Below, piece after piece: positions 16,900 to 24,954 of a stretch of DNA of 64,000 bases (the stretch's first letter is position 1; every line of letters starts with the position of its first letter). The notes below the pieces were generated by a model, which saw nothing but the letters and a program-made list of their open reading frames with translations, was not told where the DNA came from and did not search any database. The position numbers were made by a program, and so were the translations under genes. Origin of the DNA: Parasutterella muris (lineage in GTDB: Bacteria; Pseudomonadota; Gammaproteobacteria; Burkholderiales; Burkholderiaceae_F); assembly GCF_943193095.1 (NCBI RefSeq), contig NZ_CALPCV010000003.1:1-64000 (forward strand), in the 5' to 3' direction.

Positions 16900-17652
16900 A
16901 TGAAGATTCTTGTCCCGGTAAAACGGGTCGTGGATGCGAACATTAAAGTCAAACTCGGTGCGGACGGCACGCTTGATGTGAGTTCGCTCAAGAAATCCAT
17001 GAACCCGTTTGATGAGATCGCCTTGGAACAGGCGGTTCAGATGAAAGAAAAAGGCATTGCGCATGAAGTTATCGCGGTCTCCGTCGGTGAAGCGCAGTGC
17101 GCAGAAACGCTTCGTGTCGCGCTTGCCATGGGCGCCGACAAAGCAGTCCTTTTGCAGACATCTCAGGCCTACGAGCTTGAGCCGCTGAATGTGGCCAAGA
17201 TTCTGGCCGCTTATGTGAATCAGTCGACTCCTGATTTGATTATCTGCGGCAAGCAGGCCGTGGATGACGATGCGAATCAGGTCGGCCAGATGGTTGCCGC
17301 GCTTTGCGGCTACCCGCAGGGTACGCATGCATCTGGCGCGGAAATGAAAGAAGGCCGCCTTGTCGTTACCCGTGAAGTAGACGGAGGTTTTGAGGTCGTC
17401 GAACTGACGCTGCCCGCGGTGGTGACTGCGGATCTGCGTCTGAACGCACCGCGTTATGTGACGCTGCCGATGATGATGAAGGCAAAGCGCAAGCCGCAGG
17501 AAATCATTGAAGCGGCTTCGCTCGGCGTACAGCTTCGTGCGCACATTGAAGTTGTCGGCTATGAGGCTCCTGCCGCAAGAAAAGTCGGACAGCGTGTTGC
17601 CAGTGTCGATGAACTGATCGACAAACTCAAGAACGAGGCTAAGGTACTTTAA
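16900..17652 (+). CDS. etfB: Electron transfer flavoprotein, beta subunit
   Basis: 250 residues, the normal EtfB length. The N-terminal MKILVPVKRVVDANIKVK, the block NPFDEIALEQAV, ICGKQAVDDDANQVGQMVAA and the signature VTADLRLNAPRYVTLP are those of the housekeeping group I ETF. With EtfA it forms a soluble FAD/AMP heterodimer passing electrons from acyl-CoA-type dehydrogenases to ETF-quinone oxidoreductase. No acyl-CoA dehydrogenase or etfD gene is next to it, so its partners lie elsewhere. etfA follows 12 bases downstream. Confidence 0.95.
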   Translation: MKILVPVKRVVDANIKVKLGADGTLDVSSLKKSMNPFDEIALEQAVQMKEKGIAHEVIAVSVGEAQCAETLRVALAMGADKAVLLQTSQAYELEPLNVAKILAAYVNQSTPDLIICGKQAVDDDANQVGQMVAALCGYPQGTHASGAEMKEGRLVVTREVDGGFEVVELTLPAVVTADLRLNAPRYVTLPMMMKAKRKPQEIIEAASLGVQLRAHIEVVGYEAPAARKVGQRVASVDELIDKLKNEAKVL

Positions 17653-17664
17653 GGAGCGAAAACA

Positions 17665-18594
17665 ATGTCTGTATTAATTATTGCTGATCACAATCAGGTC
17701 GCTCTGAATCCTGCGGTTTACTCGCTTGTGTCCGCCGCTCAGAAAATCGGCGGAGATATTGATGTGTTTATCGCGGCACAGGACGGGTCTAAAGTGCTTG
17801 AAGAGGCGAGCTCTATTAAAGGCATCAGACGCGTTCTTCTGACGGAAGCGCCTTATTTTGCCGAAGAACTTCCGGAAAACATGAGCGCCTCTGTATTAGA
17901 AGTCAGCTCGGAATATTCCCATATTCTCTTTATCGCCAATCCGAGCGGCAAAGCCGCTGCGCCGCGCGTCGCGGCAAAACTCGATGTCGCACAGATTTCT
18001 GAAGTGACCGATGTGGTTGACGGCAAAACGTTTAAGCATCCGATCTACGCAGGCTCCGTGATCGAGACCGTTCGTACGCTTGATGAAAAAGTTGTTCTTA
18101 CTGTCCGCGCGACCGCTTTTGATCCGGCAGAGAAGGGTGAAACTGCAGCGCAGATTGAGCGTGTGGTTCCGATTTCTCCTGTGATCAAAGTGACTTTCGT
18201 TCGTAAAGAGCAGGTTAAGAATGATCATCCCGATCTGCAGAGCGCGAAGATTGTGCTTGCGGGCGGCAGAGGCTTGGTCGACGAGGCGGAGTTCGCAGAA
18301 ATGGGTCGCTTAGCCGATAAGCTTGGCGCAGCGGTCGGCACAACGCGCGCGGTTGTGGACGCGGGCATTGCGCCCAATGATTGGCAGATCGGTCAGACCG
18401 GCAAGATCATTGCGCCGAACCTTTATATCGGTTTCGGTATTTCAGGCGCGATCCAGCACATTGCCGGCATTAAAGACGCCAAAGTCATTGTTGCGGTCAA
18501 CAAGGATCCGGAAGCGCCGATCTTCGAAGTAGCTGATTACGGATTGGTGGCTGACGCCATGGCGACAATCCGCGAATTGGAACAGAAGCTTTAA
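17665..18594 (+). CDS. etfA: Electron transfer flavoprotein, alpha subunit
   Basis: 309 residues. The C-terminal FAD domain carries the ETF alpha signature LYIGFGISGAIQHIAGIKDA, with VVDAGIAPNDWQIGQTGKII just before and AVNKDPEAPIFEVADYG after it. It holds the redox FAD of the EtfAB dimer in the cytoplasm. It is co-transcribed with etfB (12-base gap, AAGGAG before the ATG) and closed by the terminator at 18609-18640. Confidence 0.96.
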   Translation: MSVLIIADHNQVALNPAVYSLVSAAQKIGGDIDVFIAAQDGSKVLEEASSIKGIRRVLLTEAPYFAEELPENMSASVLEVSSEYSHILFIANPSGKAAAPRVAAKLDVAQISEVTDVVDGKTFKHPIYAGSVIETVRTLDEKVVLTVRATAFDPAEKGETAAQIERVVPISPVIKVTFVRKEQVKNDHPDLQSAKIVLAGGRGLVDEAEFAEMGRLADKLGAAVGTTRAVVDAGIAPNDWQIGQTGKIIAPNLYIGFGISGAIQHIAGIKDAKVIVAVNKDPEAPIFEVADYGLVADAMATIRELEQKL

Positions 18595-18608
18595 TTTGTG
18601 ATCCGGGA

Positions 18609-18640
18609 AAGGACGCGGCGTGCCGCGTTCTTTCGCTTTT
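18609..18640 (+). terminator. Terminator of etfBA
   Basis: A ten-pair stem AAGGACGCGG (18609-18618) / CCGCGTTCTT (18623-18632), with one G-T pair and loop CGTG, is followed by TCGCTTTT. Confidence 0.65.
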
Positions 18641-18675
18641 CCGTAACAATTCGGCAACAAATTAACGCTTGTGGA

Positions 18676-18704
18676 TTGTTTAATTAGGAAAAATGGGATA
18701 GAAT
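18676..18704 (+). promoter_or_regulatory. Promoter of the rpsP-rimM-trmD-rplS operon
   Basis: TTGTTT (18676-18681), 17 bases, TAGAAT (18699-18704). This leaves a leader of about 65 bases before rpsP, in the range where ribosomal-protein leaders act, but no known leader structure was recognised. Confidence 0.45.
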
Positions 18705-18776
18705 CACGTGTTTTCAGGCGTTATAGCGCCTACTATTTTCATTTTTAAAATATATTTCTATAGAGGTAATTTAACT

Positions 18777-19037
18777 ATGGTCGTTATTCGTCTGGCTCGT
18801 GGCGGCTCCAAGAAGCGCCCCTTCTTTAACATCGTCGCGACCGACTCCCGCAATCCCCGTGACGGACGTTTCAATGAACGCATCGGTTTCTACAACCCGA
18901 TGGCCAGCGGCGCTGCTCAGCGTCTCTCTATCAACGAAGCCAGCCTCAACGCTTGGGTTGCTAACGGCGCAAAGATGAGCGACACAGTTGCCCGTCTTTA
19001 CAAGGAATTCAAAAAGACAGCCGCTCCCGCTGCCTAA
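18777..19037 (+). CDS. rpsP: 30S ribosomal protein S16
   Basis: 86 residues from ATG 18777, with GAGG about 10 bases upstream. The universal N-terminus MVVIRLARGGSKKRPFFNIV and RNPRDGRFNERIGFYNP are seen. The frame continues upstream but the protein family begins at this Met. S16 assembles the 5' domain of 16S rRNA. It is the first gene of the conserved four-gene operon with rimM, trmD and rplS. Confidence 0.98.
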   Translation: MVVIRLARGGSKKRPFFNIVATDSRNPRDGRFNERIGFYNPMASGAAQRLSINEASLNAWVANGAKMSDTVARLYKEFKKTAAPAA

Positions 19038-19052
19038 TTTTCCTCACCGTTT

Positions 19053-19577
19053 GTGATAAACGAAAAGAATTTCAGCGCCGAGCCTATACTGCTCGGCGTT
19101 TTGCATGGTGCTTACGGTTTGAAGGGCTGGGTTCGCGTTCAGCCTTTTCAGGACACTCAGGCGCTTCTGTCCTCCGAAAACTGGTTAATCTGTGATCGGG
19201 AGGGCGGTGTGCGTCCGATTCGCATGGAAAAAGCCAAGGTGCACGGAGCCGGTCTCATTGCCAAGCTCGAAGGGATTGAGACTCCGGAGCAGGCTGCCGA
19301 ACTTAGAGGCGCTGTCGGCATGTACCGAAAGGATTTTCCGCAGATCGAAGAAGGCGAATTCTACTGGGTGGATCTGATCGGCTGTGAAGCGGTGAACAAG
19401 GCAGGCGAGACGATCGGAGTGGTTAAAGGTCTGATCGACAACGGCGTTCATGACATTTTGGATGTTCAGAAGCCTGACGGAAGTTCTGTTTTGATTCCCT
19501 TTGTGGACAGCTACTTTGTTGAGGCGGATTTAGAGAACAGAAAGATTGTTCTTGACTGGGATCCCACCTGGAGCTGA
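19053..19577 (+). CDS. rimM: 16S rRNA processing protein RimM
   Basis: 174 residues from GTG 19053. The N-terminal barrel (ILLGVLHGAYGLKGWVRVQPF) and C-terminal PRC-barrel (EFYWVDLIGCEAVNKAGETI, then DNGVHDILDV and IPFVDSYFVEADLENRKIVLDW) are canonical. It helps mature the 30S head around S19. Fifteen bases follow rpsP, and trmD starts 7 bases after the stop. Confidence 0.96.
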   Translation: MINEKNFSAEPILLGVLHGAYGLKGWVRVQPFQDTQALLSSENWLICDREGGVRPIRMEKAKVHGAGLIAKLEGIETPEQAAELRGAVGMYRKDFPQIEEGEFYWVDLIGCEAVNKAGETIGVVKGLIDNGVHDILDVQKPDGSSVLIPFVDSYFVEADLENRKIVLDWDPTWS

Positions 19578-19584
19578 TCAGCCG

Positions 19585-20343
19585 ATGCGTATTGACGTCG
19601 TAACCCTTTTTCCGCAGATGCCGGCACTGATTGCCGAGTGCGGTATTACTTCGAGGGCTGCAAAGCTTGGCCTTTGGCAGCTCAAGATATGGAATCCGCG
19701 CAAATTCACGCATGATGCGCACCGCACTGTCGACGATCGTCCCTTCGGGGGCGGCCCCGGCATGGTCATGATGGCTGAGCCTTTAGCTCAGACGATTGAC
19801 GCGATCCGCGCAGACGGAAACCGGGGACGTGTGTTCGCATTTGCGCCTTCTGGCCGTACGCTTTGCGATGAGCGTGTGCTTGAGCTTGCGGAAAGCGACG
19901 AGGACATGATTCTTGTCTGCGGGCGTTATGAAGGCATCGATCAGCGGTTTCTCGACACTTATGTGGACGAGATTATTTCCATCGGCGACTATGTCCTCTC
20001 CGGCGGAGAACTGGCGGCAATGGTTCTGATGGACGCGGTTGTGAGGCGTCTTCCCGGAGCCATTAAAGAGCTCTCGGCCTCAGACGAATCTTTCTCCACA
20101 GGTCTTTTGGACGCGCCGCACTATACGCGGCCGGAAGAGTGGAGAGGGATGAAAGTGCCGGAAGTGCTGGTCAACGGGCACCATAAGCATATTCAGGACT
20201 GGACGAGAAAAATGGCGTTACAAACAACCGCCACAAACCGTCCGGATTTGGTTAAAATAGCGCGCTCGAAGAATCTTCTCTCCGAAGAGGATGAGAAAGT
20301 TCTGAGAACGCTTAGTTCGGAGTCTTCTGACTCCTTGGTTTAA
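19585..20343 (+). CDS. trmD: tRNA (guanine-N1)-methyltransferase
   Basis: 252 residues from ATG 19585, with GGAG 11 bases upstream inside the rimM end; an upstream in-frame Met at 19546 lies within rimM and adds nothing family-like. The trefoil-knot AdoMet site is intact (VCGRYEGIDQR, then ISIGDYVLSGGELAAMVLMDA), as is the N-terminal MRIDVVTLFPQM. It methylates G37 of tRNAs reading CNN codons, preventing +1 frameshifts. Confidence 0.97.
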   Translation: MRIDVVTLFPQMPALIAECGITSRAAKLGLWQLKIWNPRKFTHDAHRTVDDRPFGGGPGMVMMAEPLAQTIDAIRADGNRGRVFAFAPSGRTLCDERVLELAESDEDMILVCGRYEGIDQRFLDTYVDEIISIGDYVLSGGELAAMVLMDAVVRRLPGAIKELSASDESFSTGLLDAPHYTRPEEWRGMKVPEVLVNGHHKHIQDWTRKMALQTTATNRPDLVKIARSKNLLSEEDEKVLRTLSSESSDSLV

Positions 20344-20407
20344 AACCCATCCTCTCGGCAGTTTAAGACGAAAAGATCTGCATGATGATGGTCATTGGAG
20401 ATTACAA

Positions 20408-20776
20408 ATGAATTTGATTGAAACACTTGAAAAGGAAGAGATTGCCCGTCTTTCTGAAGGCAAAACTTTCCCGCAGATCAACCCCGGCGACACCGTTGTT
20501 GTTAACGTCAACGTTGTTGAAGGTTCCCGCAAGCGTGTACAGGCCTTTGAAGGCGTTGTGATCGCTAAGCGCAACCGCGGTCTGAATTCCGCTTTCACCG
20601 TTCGTAAGATTTCCAGCGGCGAAGGCGTTGAACGTACATTCCAGCTGTATTCTCCGATGATTGCCAGCATCGAAGTTAAGCGTCACGGCGATGTTCGCCG
20701 CGCTAAGCTTTACTACCTGCGCAATCTGTCCGGTAAGGCTGCTCGAATCAAAGAAAAACTGGTTCGCAAGGCCTAA
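20408..20776 (+). CDS. rplS: 50S ribosomal protein L19
   Basis: 122 residues. PQINPGDTVVVNVNVVEGSR, QAFEGVVIAKRNRGLNSAFT and the ending YYLRNLSGKAARIKEKLV are the L19 signature. It sits at the 30S-50S interface. It is the last gene of the operon, 64 bases after trmD, followed by a terminator. Confidence 0.98.
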   Translation: MNLIETLEKEEIARLSEGKTFPQINPGDTVVVNVNVVEGSRKRVQAFEGVVIAKRNRGLNSAFTVRKISSGEGVERTFQLYSPMIASIEVKRHGDVRRAKLYYLRNLSGKAARIKEKLVRKA

Positions 20777-20821
20777 TCTTAGGATATGGGCAGTCCCTCC
20801 TAAAGCGGGGGACCGAGAAAG

Positions 20822-20850
20822 AGCTCGGCGCGCATCCGGGCTTTTTCTTT
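20822..20850 (+). terminator. Terminator of the rpsP operon
   Basis: AGCTCGG (20822-20828) pairs with CCGGGCT (20836-20842, one T-G pair) and is followed by TTTTCTTT. Confidence 0.6.
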
Positions 20851-20861
20851 GTCCGGAAGAG

Positions 20862-20890
20862 ATAAAAAAAGACCGCCGATCGGGCGGTCT
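20862..20890 (-). terminator. Terminator of the winged-helix regulator gene
   Basis: AGACCGCC (20870-20877) / GGCGGTCT (20883-20890). On the minus strand the stem is followed by TTTTTTTATC (20869-20860). Confidence 0.75.
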
Positions 20891-20934
20891 AAGTATTTCA
20901 AGCTTTGGATAATCTGTAAGGCAGTGTCTTTCGG

Positions 20935-21462
20935 TTAGCTGCGCAGTACATTAGAGATTCTTTCGCTGGTCTTCATCAGATCATATGTCTGGCTGTCATC
21001 GAATGCGGCAAAGACGGTGCCGATCTTATCGGTGATGACGTACATGTCTTCGGGTGTCTTCTCGATCCAGCCGAGTTCGACGAGTTTTGCGAGTTTGCGG
21101 CGAACGGTTTCGCGAGGAATACCGGTCACGTCCGAAATAGAGAGTGCGTTGCACGGAAGCAGCTGTCTCTGACCGTGTGCGTCAGCCGGCATATAACCGC
21201 GGCGCTCGTCATAGAAACGTTCGGTATTGCGCGAAGCGATTTCACCGAGGACCAAACAAAGTGTCAGGTCACCGTCATAGGCCTGGTACATGGCGCGAAG
21301 TCTGCTTGTCATGAAACGAAGCAGCAGTACTGAGAGAATATCGCGATGAGAAGCATAAACTTCAGGAGAGACACCAGCCGGAATATGAAGTCCTGTAGGG
21401 AGTTCAGTGGGGAAAGCAGCTCTGTCTTTGGGTGTGCGGCGTGTTCTTAACATCTTTATCAC
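20935..21462 (-). CDS. Winged-helix transcriptional regulator (Crp/MarR-like DNA-binding half)
   Basis: 175 residues. The C-terminal part has a clear helix-turn-helix: NALSISDVTGIPRETVRRKL then AKLVELGWIEKTPEDMYVIT, in which the second helix reads IPRETVRRKLAKL, as in Crp-type and MarR-type winged helices. The N-terminal part is helical (RDILSVLLLRFMTSRLRAMYQAY) with no visible cyclic-nucleotide barrel, Cys cluster or known sensor domain. AGGAG lies 8 bases before the ATG. The promoter upstream holds a perfect palindrome between its -35 and -10 boxes, which suggests autoregulation (inference). The signal and targets are unknown. Confidence 0.7.
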   Translation of the reverse strand: MIKMLRTRRTPKDRAAFPTELPTGLHIPAGVSPEVYASHRDILSVLLLRFMTSRLRAMYQAYDGDLTLCLVLGEIASRNTERFYDERRGYMPADAHGQRQLLPCNALSISDVTGIPRETVRRKLAKLVELGWIEKTPEDMYVITDKIGTVFAAFDDSQTYDLMKTSERISNVLRS

Positions 21463-21528
21463 TCCTATGTAATTTTTTAACCTCGACCTTTGATGAAATT
21501 CTTTTTTGTTTCCATCTAAGTTGAGAAT

Positions 21529-21557
21529 ATAATATCGGGAAATCCCGTAATGAGCAA
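21529..21557 (-). promoter_or_regulatory. Promoter with palindromic operator for the winged-helix regulator
   Basis: On the minus strand TTGCTC (21557-21552), 17 bases, TATTAT (21534-21529). The spacer contains the perfect palindrome CGGGATTTCCCG (21547-21536). A palindrome filling the -35/-10 spacer is the classic place for a repressor. The start of transcription would be about 60 bases before the ATG. Confidence 0.5.
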
Positions 21558-22009
21558 GTGGTTACACTAATTCCAGGATAACTAGAGCACGGTATTTTGA
21601 AGAAAATCTATAGGATTTTCTAGGTTTTTAAACCTAAGTAATTACTCTAATCCCTTGATTGACAGGCACTTCGGGTTACTACTTAAATAAGTTGAGTTGC
21701 TTTAAAAATATATGTAATTAATTGTAAATTACTCATTAAGGCGATTAGTAAGCGAAGAATTGATAAACCCAAAATGTTGTGGCACATCAAAATGGTAAGA
21801 ACTGCGGTTCAGTGATTCCCAAAGATTACGGTTAGCATATGAAGAGAATTGTCCTGAGCTCTTTGGCAGGAATTGATTTCATTTGTACGAACATTTATTG
21901 GGCGGTTTGATCCTTGACAATCAATTTTCTTATTTAATCGAGAACGGATTTCTCTCTAATTTTTCTAAGTCAGACGAGTTTATAGATCACGTGAATGCGT
22001 TATATAACA

Positions 22010-22042
22010 AAAAAATACCGCCCGACGATTCCGTCGGACGGT
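22010..22042 (-). terminator. Terminator of rsgA
   Basis: On the minus strand ACCGTCCGACG-GAAT-CGTCGGGCGGT (22042-22017, one mismatch) is followed by ATTTTTTTG. Confidence 0.75.
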
Positions 22043-22056
22043 GTTAAAACGCTGTC

Positions 22057-22965
22057 TTAGTATCTGCCGCTTTCTCTGGCAATCGCCTCTTCCGCGAGTT
22101 CCTTATAGAAGGCGTAGCGCTCGGGATCGATTTCTCCGTCTTCAACCGCCTTCTTCACCGCGCAGCCAGGCTCCTGCAGGTGACGACAGTTCGTAAAGCG
22201 GCAATGTTCCACACGATCACGAATTTCCGGCATGCCGCGCATAATATCGTTCAGTGTCAGGTGAGACAGGCCGAACTCTTGAAATCCCGGTGAGTCAACG
22301 AGCGCACCGCCCTCGAAGTTAAACCAGCGCGCGGCGGTAGTCGTCTGCTTGCCAAGATCGAGCGCGACGGAGTATTCCTGAGTTCTCTGCGCTGCGCCCG
22401 GAATCAGAAGATTAAGGATTGTGGATTTACCCATGCCGGACTGTCCGATCAGAAGCGTGATCTTATCCCTAAAGATCGGCTCTAAGATTTCCCTGGTTTT
22501 TCCCGGATCTTTGGTCGCGGAGACTTCAACAACCTCGGCTCCGAGTTCTTTAAGCTGATCGATAAAGGGGCGCACTGCAGCTTCATCCTGTATGTAGTCG
22601 CATTTATTGCGGATAATCACGGTCGGAATGTCCGCCGTTTCAGCCGCAAGGAGCGCCTTCCAAATAAAGTGCGGGTTGTAACTCGGTCGTGTGGCAAAGA
22701 CGACCGCAACCTGATCTATGTTGGCTGCCAGCGGTTTCGTGCGCAGATCGTCGCTTCGATAAAGAAGGGATTTTCTCGGTTCAATCTTTTCAACGGAAAC
22801 CTGCGTCGGTGAAGTCTGCAGGCACTGCGCAATATCTCCGACCACCACATCGCCTTTTTTGCCTTTACGCGTGGCTTCGAGTACCGTGCCGTCGTTTTTT
22901 TCCACAAAACTATGTTTGCCGTGGGTGGACACCACACGAGCATTAAACCGAACAGATTCAGCCAT
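22057..22965 (-). CDS. rsgA: Small ribosomal subunit biogenesis GTPase RsgA
   Basis: 302 residues. An N-terminal OB fold is followed by a circularly permuted GTPase with motif order G4 (RNKCD), G1 (GQSGMGKS) and G3 (DSPGFQEFG), and by a C-terminal zinc knuckle with Cys/His in HCRFTNCRHLQEPGCAV. It binds the 30S decoding site late in assembly and releases RbfA. It is co-transcribed with the upstream M48 peptidase gene (13-base gap). Confidence 0.95.
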   Translation of the reverse strand: MAESVRFNARVVSTHGKHSFVEKNDGTVLEATRKGKKGDVVVGDIAQCLQTSPTQVSVEKIEPRKSLLYRSDDLRTKPLAANIDQVAVVFATRPSYNPHFIWKALLAAETADIPTVIIRNKCDYIQDEAAVRPFIDQLKELGAEVVEVSATKDPGKTREILEPIFRDKITLLIGQSGMGKSTILNLLIPGAAQRTQEYSVALDLGKQTTTAARWFNFEGGALVDSPGFQEFGLSHLTLNDIMRGMPEIRDRVEHCRFTNCRHLQEPGCAVKKAVEDGEIDPERYAFYKELAEEAIARESGRY

Positions 22966-22978
22966 TATCTAGAACACC

Positions 22979-24259
22979 TTAATGAGACGCAGCTTTGGCT
23001 TTTTCGGCTTCTTCGATCGCCTGAATGCGGATTGCCGCATCCGGGTGCGAAGAATAAAAGGCCGAATAAACCGGATCAGGCGTCAGCGTAGACGCATTGT
23101 CAGAAAAAAGCTTAACCAATGCACTAATGAGGGCATGTCCGTTGGAATATTTGACGGCAAAGGCGTCTGCTTCAAATTCATGCTTGCGTGAGAAGTAACT
23201 GCTGAGCGGAGCAAGAGGAAACATGAAGACAGGTACTGCGGTGGAGAAGAGCACAAGCGCGGTTCCGTGACTTGCGCCTTGAATCAGGTTGACACCGAGT
23301 CCTTCATAGAACCATTGACAGTCAGCAAGAACGCTCAGAAGCCAAAAGAAGAGCAGGGAGAAAACGCAGGAGAAGGCGAGCATCTTATAAATGTGATTGA
23401 GCTTGTAGTGTCCGAGTTCGTGCGCAAGCACCGCTTCTGTTTCCTCAGGTGTGAGTTTATTCATGAGCGTGTCAAAAAGAACGATGCGTTTGTTCTTTCC
23501 AAAGCCGGTCATGTAGGCGTTGCCCTTAGCGCTGCGCTTGGAGGCATCCATGCTGTAAAGCCCGCGGGACGAGAAACCGATTCTGGAGAGCAGGGATTCG
23601 AGTCTGTCTTTGAGCTCACCATCGGGAAGCGGAGAGAATTTATTAAAGAGCGGTGCGATCACAGCCGGATACAGCCAAAGAATAATGACATTGAAAAGCA
23701 TGTAAGCGGCCCAGGCCCAAACCCACCAGTAGGGGCCGGAGACATTCCAGAGCCAGAGAATCAGCGAAACAATGGGCACGCCAAGCACAATGCTGAGCGC
23801 AGCTGACATCAGTGTGTCCTTGATAAATCTTGCCGGCGTTGTGGTGTTGAAACCGTACTTTGCTTCAATCTTGAAGGTTTGGTACCAGCTGAAGGGAAGA
23901 TCAATGAGGCCGGAGATAAAGCCGATCAGAAGGATGATGACGACCTGAGCGAGAATGGTGTTGCCAAGCCAGCCGGTTGTCATGAGATAAATAATTTGGA
24001 GCAGCCCGCCCACGGTAAGTATCAGCGTTAGCCCTAGAGAAACCAGTCTGGAGAGTTCTCCGAAGCGGACATTTTCAATTGAGTAATCCGCCGCTTTCTG
24101 ATGAGCTTCCAGCGTTATTTTTTCTGCAAAGGCCTCCGGGACTTTTCCGCGATTCTCTCGGATACATCGAATTTCACGACAGTCCAAATAATATTTAAGC
24201 GCGAAGCCACCGAAAAGGAAGAAAAGAAAAAGAGTTTCAAAAGCAGAGGAATAGTTCAT
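22979..24259 (-). CDS. M48 family membrane metallopeptidase (Ste24-like)
   Basis: 426 residues, about seven membrane segments. The zinc motif HELGH is at 280-284 with the third ligand Glu in KHEFEADAFAV, and the N-terminal peptidase_M48_N region includes WYQTFKIEAKYGFN. Ste24/CAAX-protease-1 relatives in bacteria cleave membrane or exported substrates, which have not been defined. Pairing with rsgA and proximity to orn is, as recalled, a common betaproteobacterial arrangement. Confidence 0.9.
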   Translation of the reverse strand: MNYSSAFETLFLFFLFGGFALKYYLDCREIRCIRENRGKVPEAFAEKITLEAHQKAADYSIENVRFGELSRLVSLGLTLILTVGGLLQIIYLMTTGWLGNTILAQVVIILLIGFISGLIDLPFSWYQTFKIEAKYGFNTTTPARFIKDTLMSAALSIVLGVPIVSLILWLWNVSGPYWWVWAWAAYMLFNVIILWLYPAVIAPLFNKFSPLPDGELKDRLESLLSRIGFSSRGLYSMDASKRSAKGNAYMTGFGKNKRIVLFDTLMNKLTPEETEAVLAHELGHYKLNHIYKMLAFSCVFSLLFFWLLSVLADCQWFYEGLGVNLIQGASHGTALVLFSTAVPVFMFPLAPLSSYFSRKHEFEADAFAVKYSNGHALISALVKLFSDNASTLTPDPVYSAFYSSHPDAAIRIQAIEEAEKAKAASH

Positions 24260-24425
24260 TTTTGGATATTTATAGTCCGATGTAAGAGCAAAGATAGCGC
24301 ATTTTGCAGAGAAACGGACAGCTGCAGGATTATTAATCGCTAAAACGCTCAGAGTGGTTTGAGCTAAAAGCAGTGACAGACGGAATCTCTATACTTAAAA
24401 CGAAAAGACATGGAAGGAGCTTCCT

Positions 24426-24887
24426 ATGAATTTCAGAAAAATTTTAAGCGCATGCTGTTTATCAGTTTGTGTACTTCATTTTTCATCACCTATCGCACAA
24501 GCCGGTATTCATCTTGATGTAAATGTCGGTGTCGGAGCCCCGGGATATTATGGGATTCTTCCAATTCAGGGTGTCGTGCCTCAGGTTTTTAACAGTAATC
24601 CGGTTATTGCAGTAGGGACGGCAATTCCGGGTGTCGGTCCGATTTATCTTACTGTTCCTTTGGAACACAGAAAACATTGGGATAGGTATTGCGACCGCTA
24701 CGATGCGTGTTCAAGACCTGTGTATTTCGTCCAACGCCCTTGGTACGATAAGCATTACGTGAAACACCACCGTCCACATCACCGCCCGCATTTTGACCAT
24801 GATGATCATCATGGGCATGATTTTCATAAGCATAAAAAACACGAGCATAAAAAATGGAAAAGACATCACAAGCATGACGATGATTAA
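24426..24887 (+). CDS. Exported histidine-rich protein, unknown function
   Basis: 153 residues. A signal peptide (about 1-26, ending AQA) is followed by a Gly/Val/Pro-rich segment (LDVNVGVGAPGYYGILPIQG) and then, from about residue 100 to the end, a tail in which His, Lys and Asp dominate (KHHRPHHRPHFDHDDHHGHD). Two Cys pairs (YCDRYDACS) precede the tail. The tail should bind Zn, Ni or Cu in the periplasm. AGGAGC precedes the start. A metal chaperone or store is possible but not shown. No metal transporter adjoins; the copper ATPase is 10 kb away. Confidence 0.7.
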   Translation: MNFRKILSACCLSVCVLHFSSPIAQAGIHLDVNVGVGAPGYYGILPIQGVVPQVFNSNPVIAVGTAIPGVGPIYLTVPLEHRKHWDRYCDRYDACSRPVYFVQRPWYDKHYVKHHRPHHRPHFDHDDHHGHDFHKHKKHEHKKWKRHHKHDDD

Positions 24888-24954
24888 GCGCGATCAAGCA
24901 AGCGCATAATTCGATGCATTAAAATGCGTCCATTCGTTTTGTGAGAATTTTGGA

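Larger units (their letters stand above)
21463..22056. other. Long AT-rich intergenic region
   Basis: 594 bases between the regulator start and the rsgA stop. Contents: the regulator's promoter with an operator-like palindrome (21529-21557); an inverted repeat TTGAT/ATCAA at 21907-21924 with an 8-base spacer; and the rsgA terminator at the far end. A 23-codon ATG frame at about 21839 has no ribosome site. The stretch 21560-22000 is otherwise unexplained and could hold a small RNA or an eroded gene, but nothing specific is visible. Confidence 0.5.

Noticed and set aside
16741..17544. Minus-strand open frame of 267 codons
   Set aside because: It is antisense to etfB, which is clearly real.
21907..21942. 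FNR-like TTGAT/ATCAA repeat and TTGACA promoter
   Set aside because: The half-sites are 8 bases apart instead of 4, there is no -10 box at 16-18 bases from TTGACA, and no gene follows on the plus strand.
24780..24885. Repeated CAT/CAC triplets as a DNA tandem repeat
   Set aside because: They encode the His-rich tail of an exported protein with a good start and signal peptide; the repetition is at protein level.
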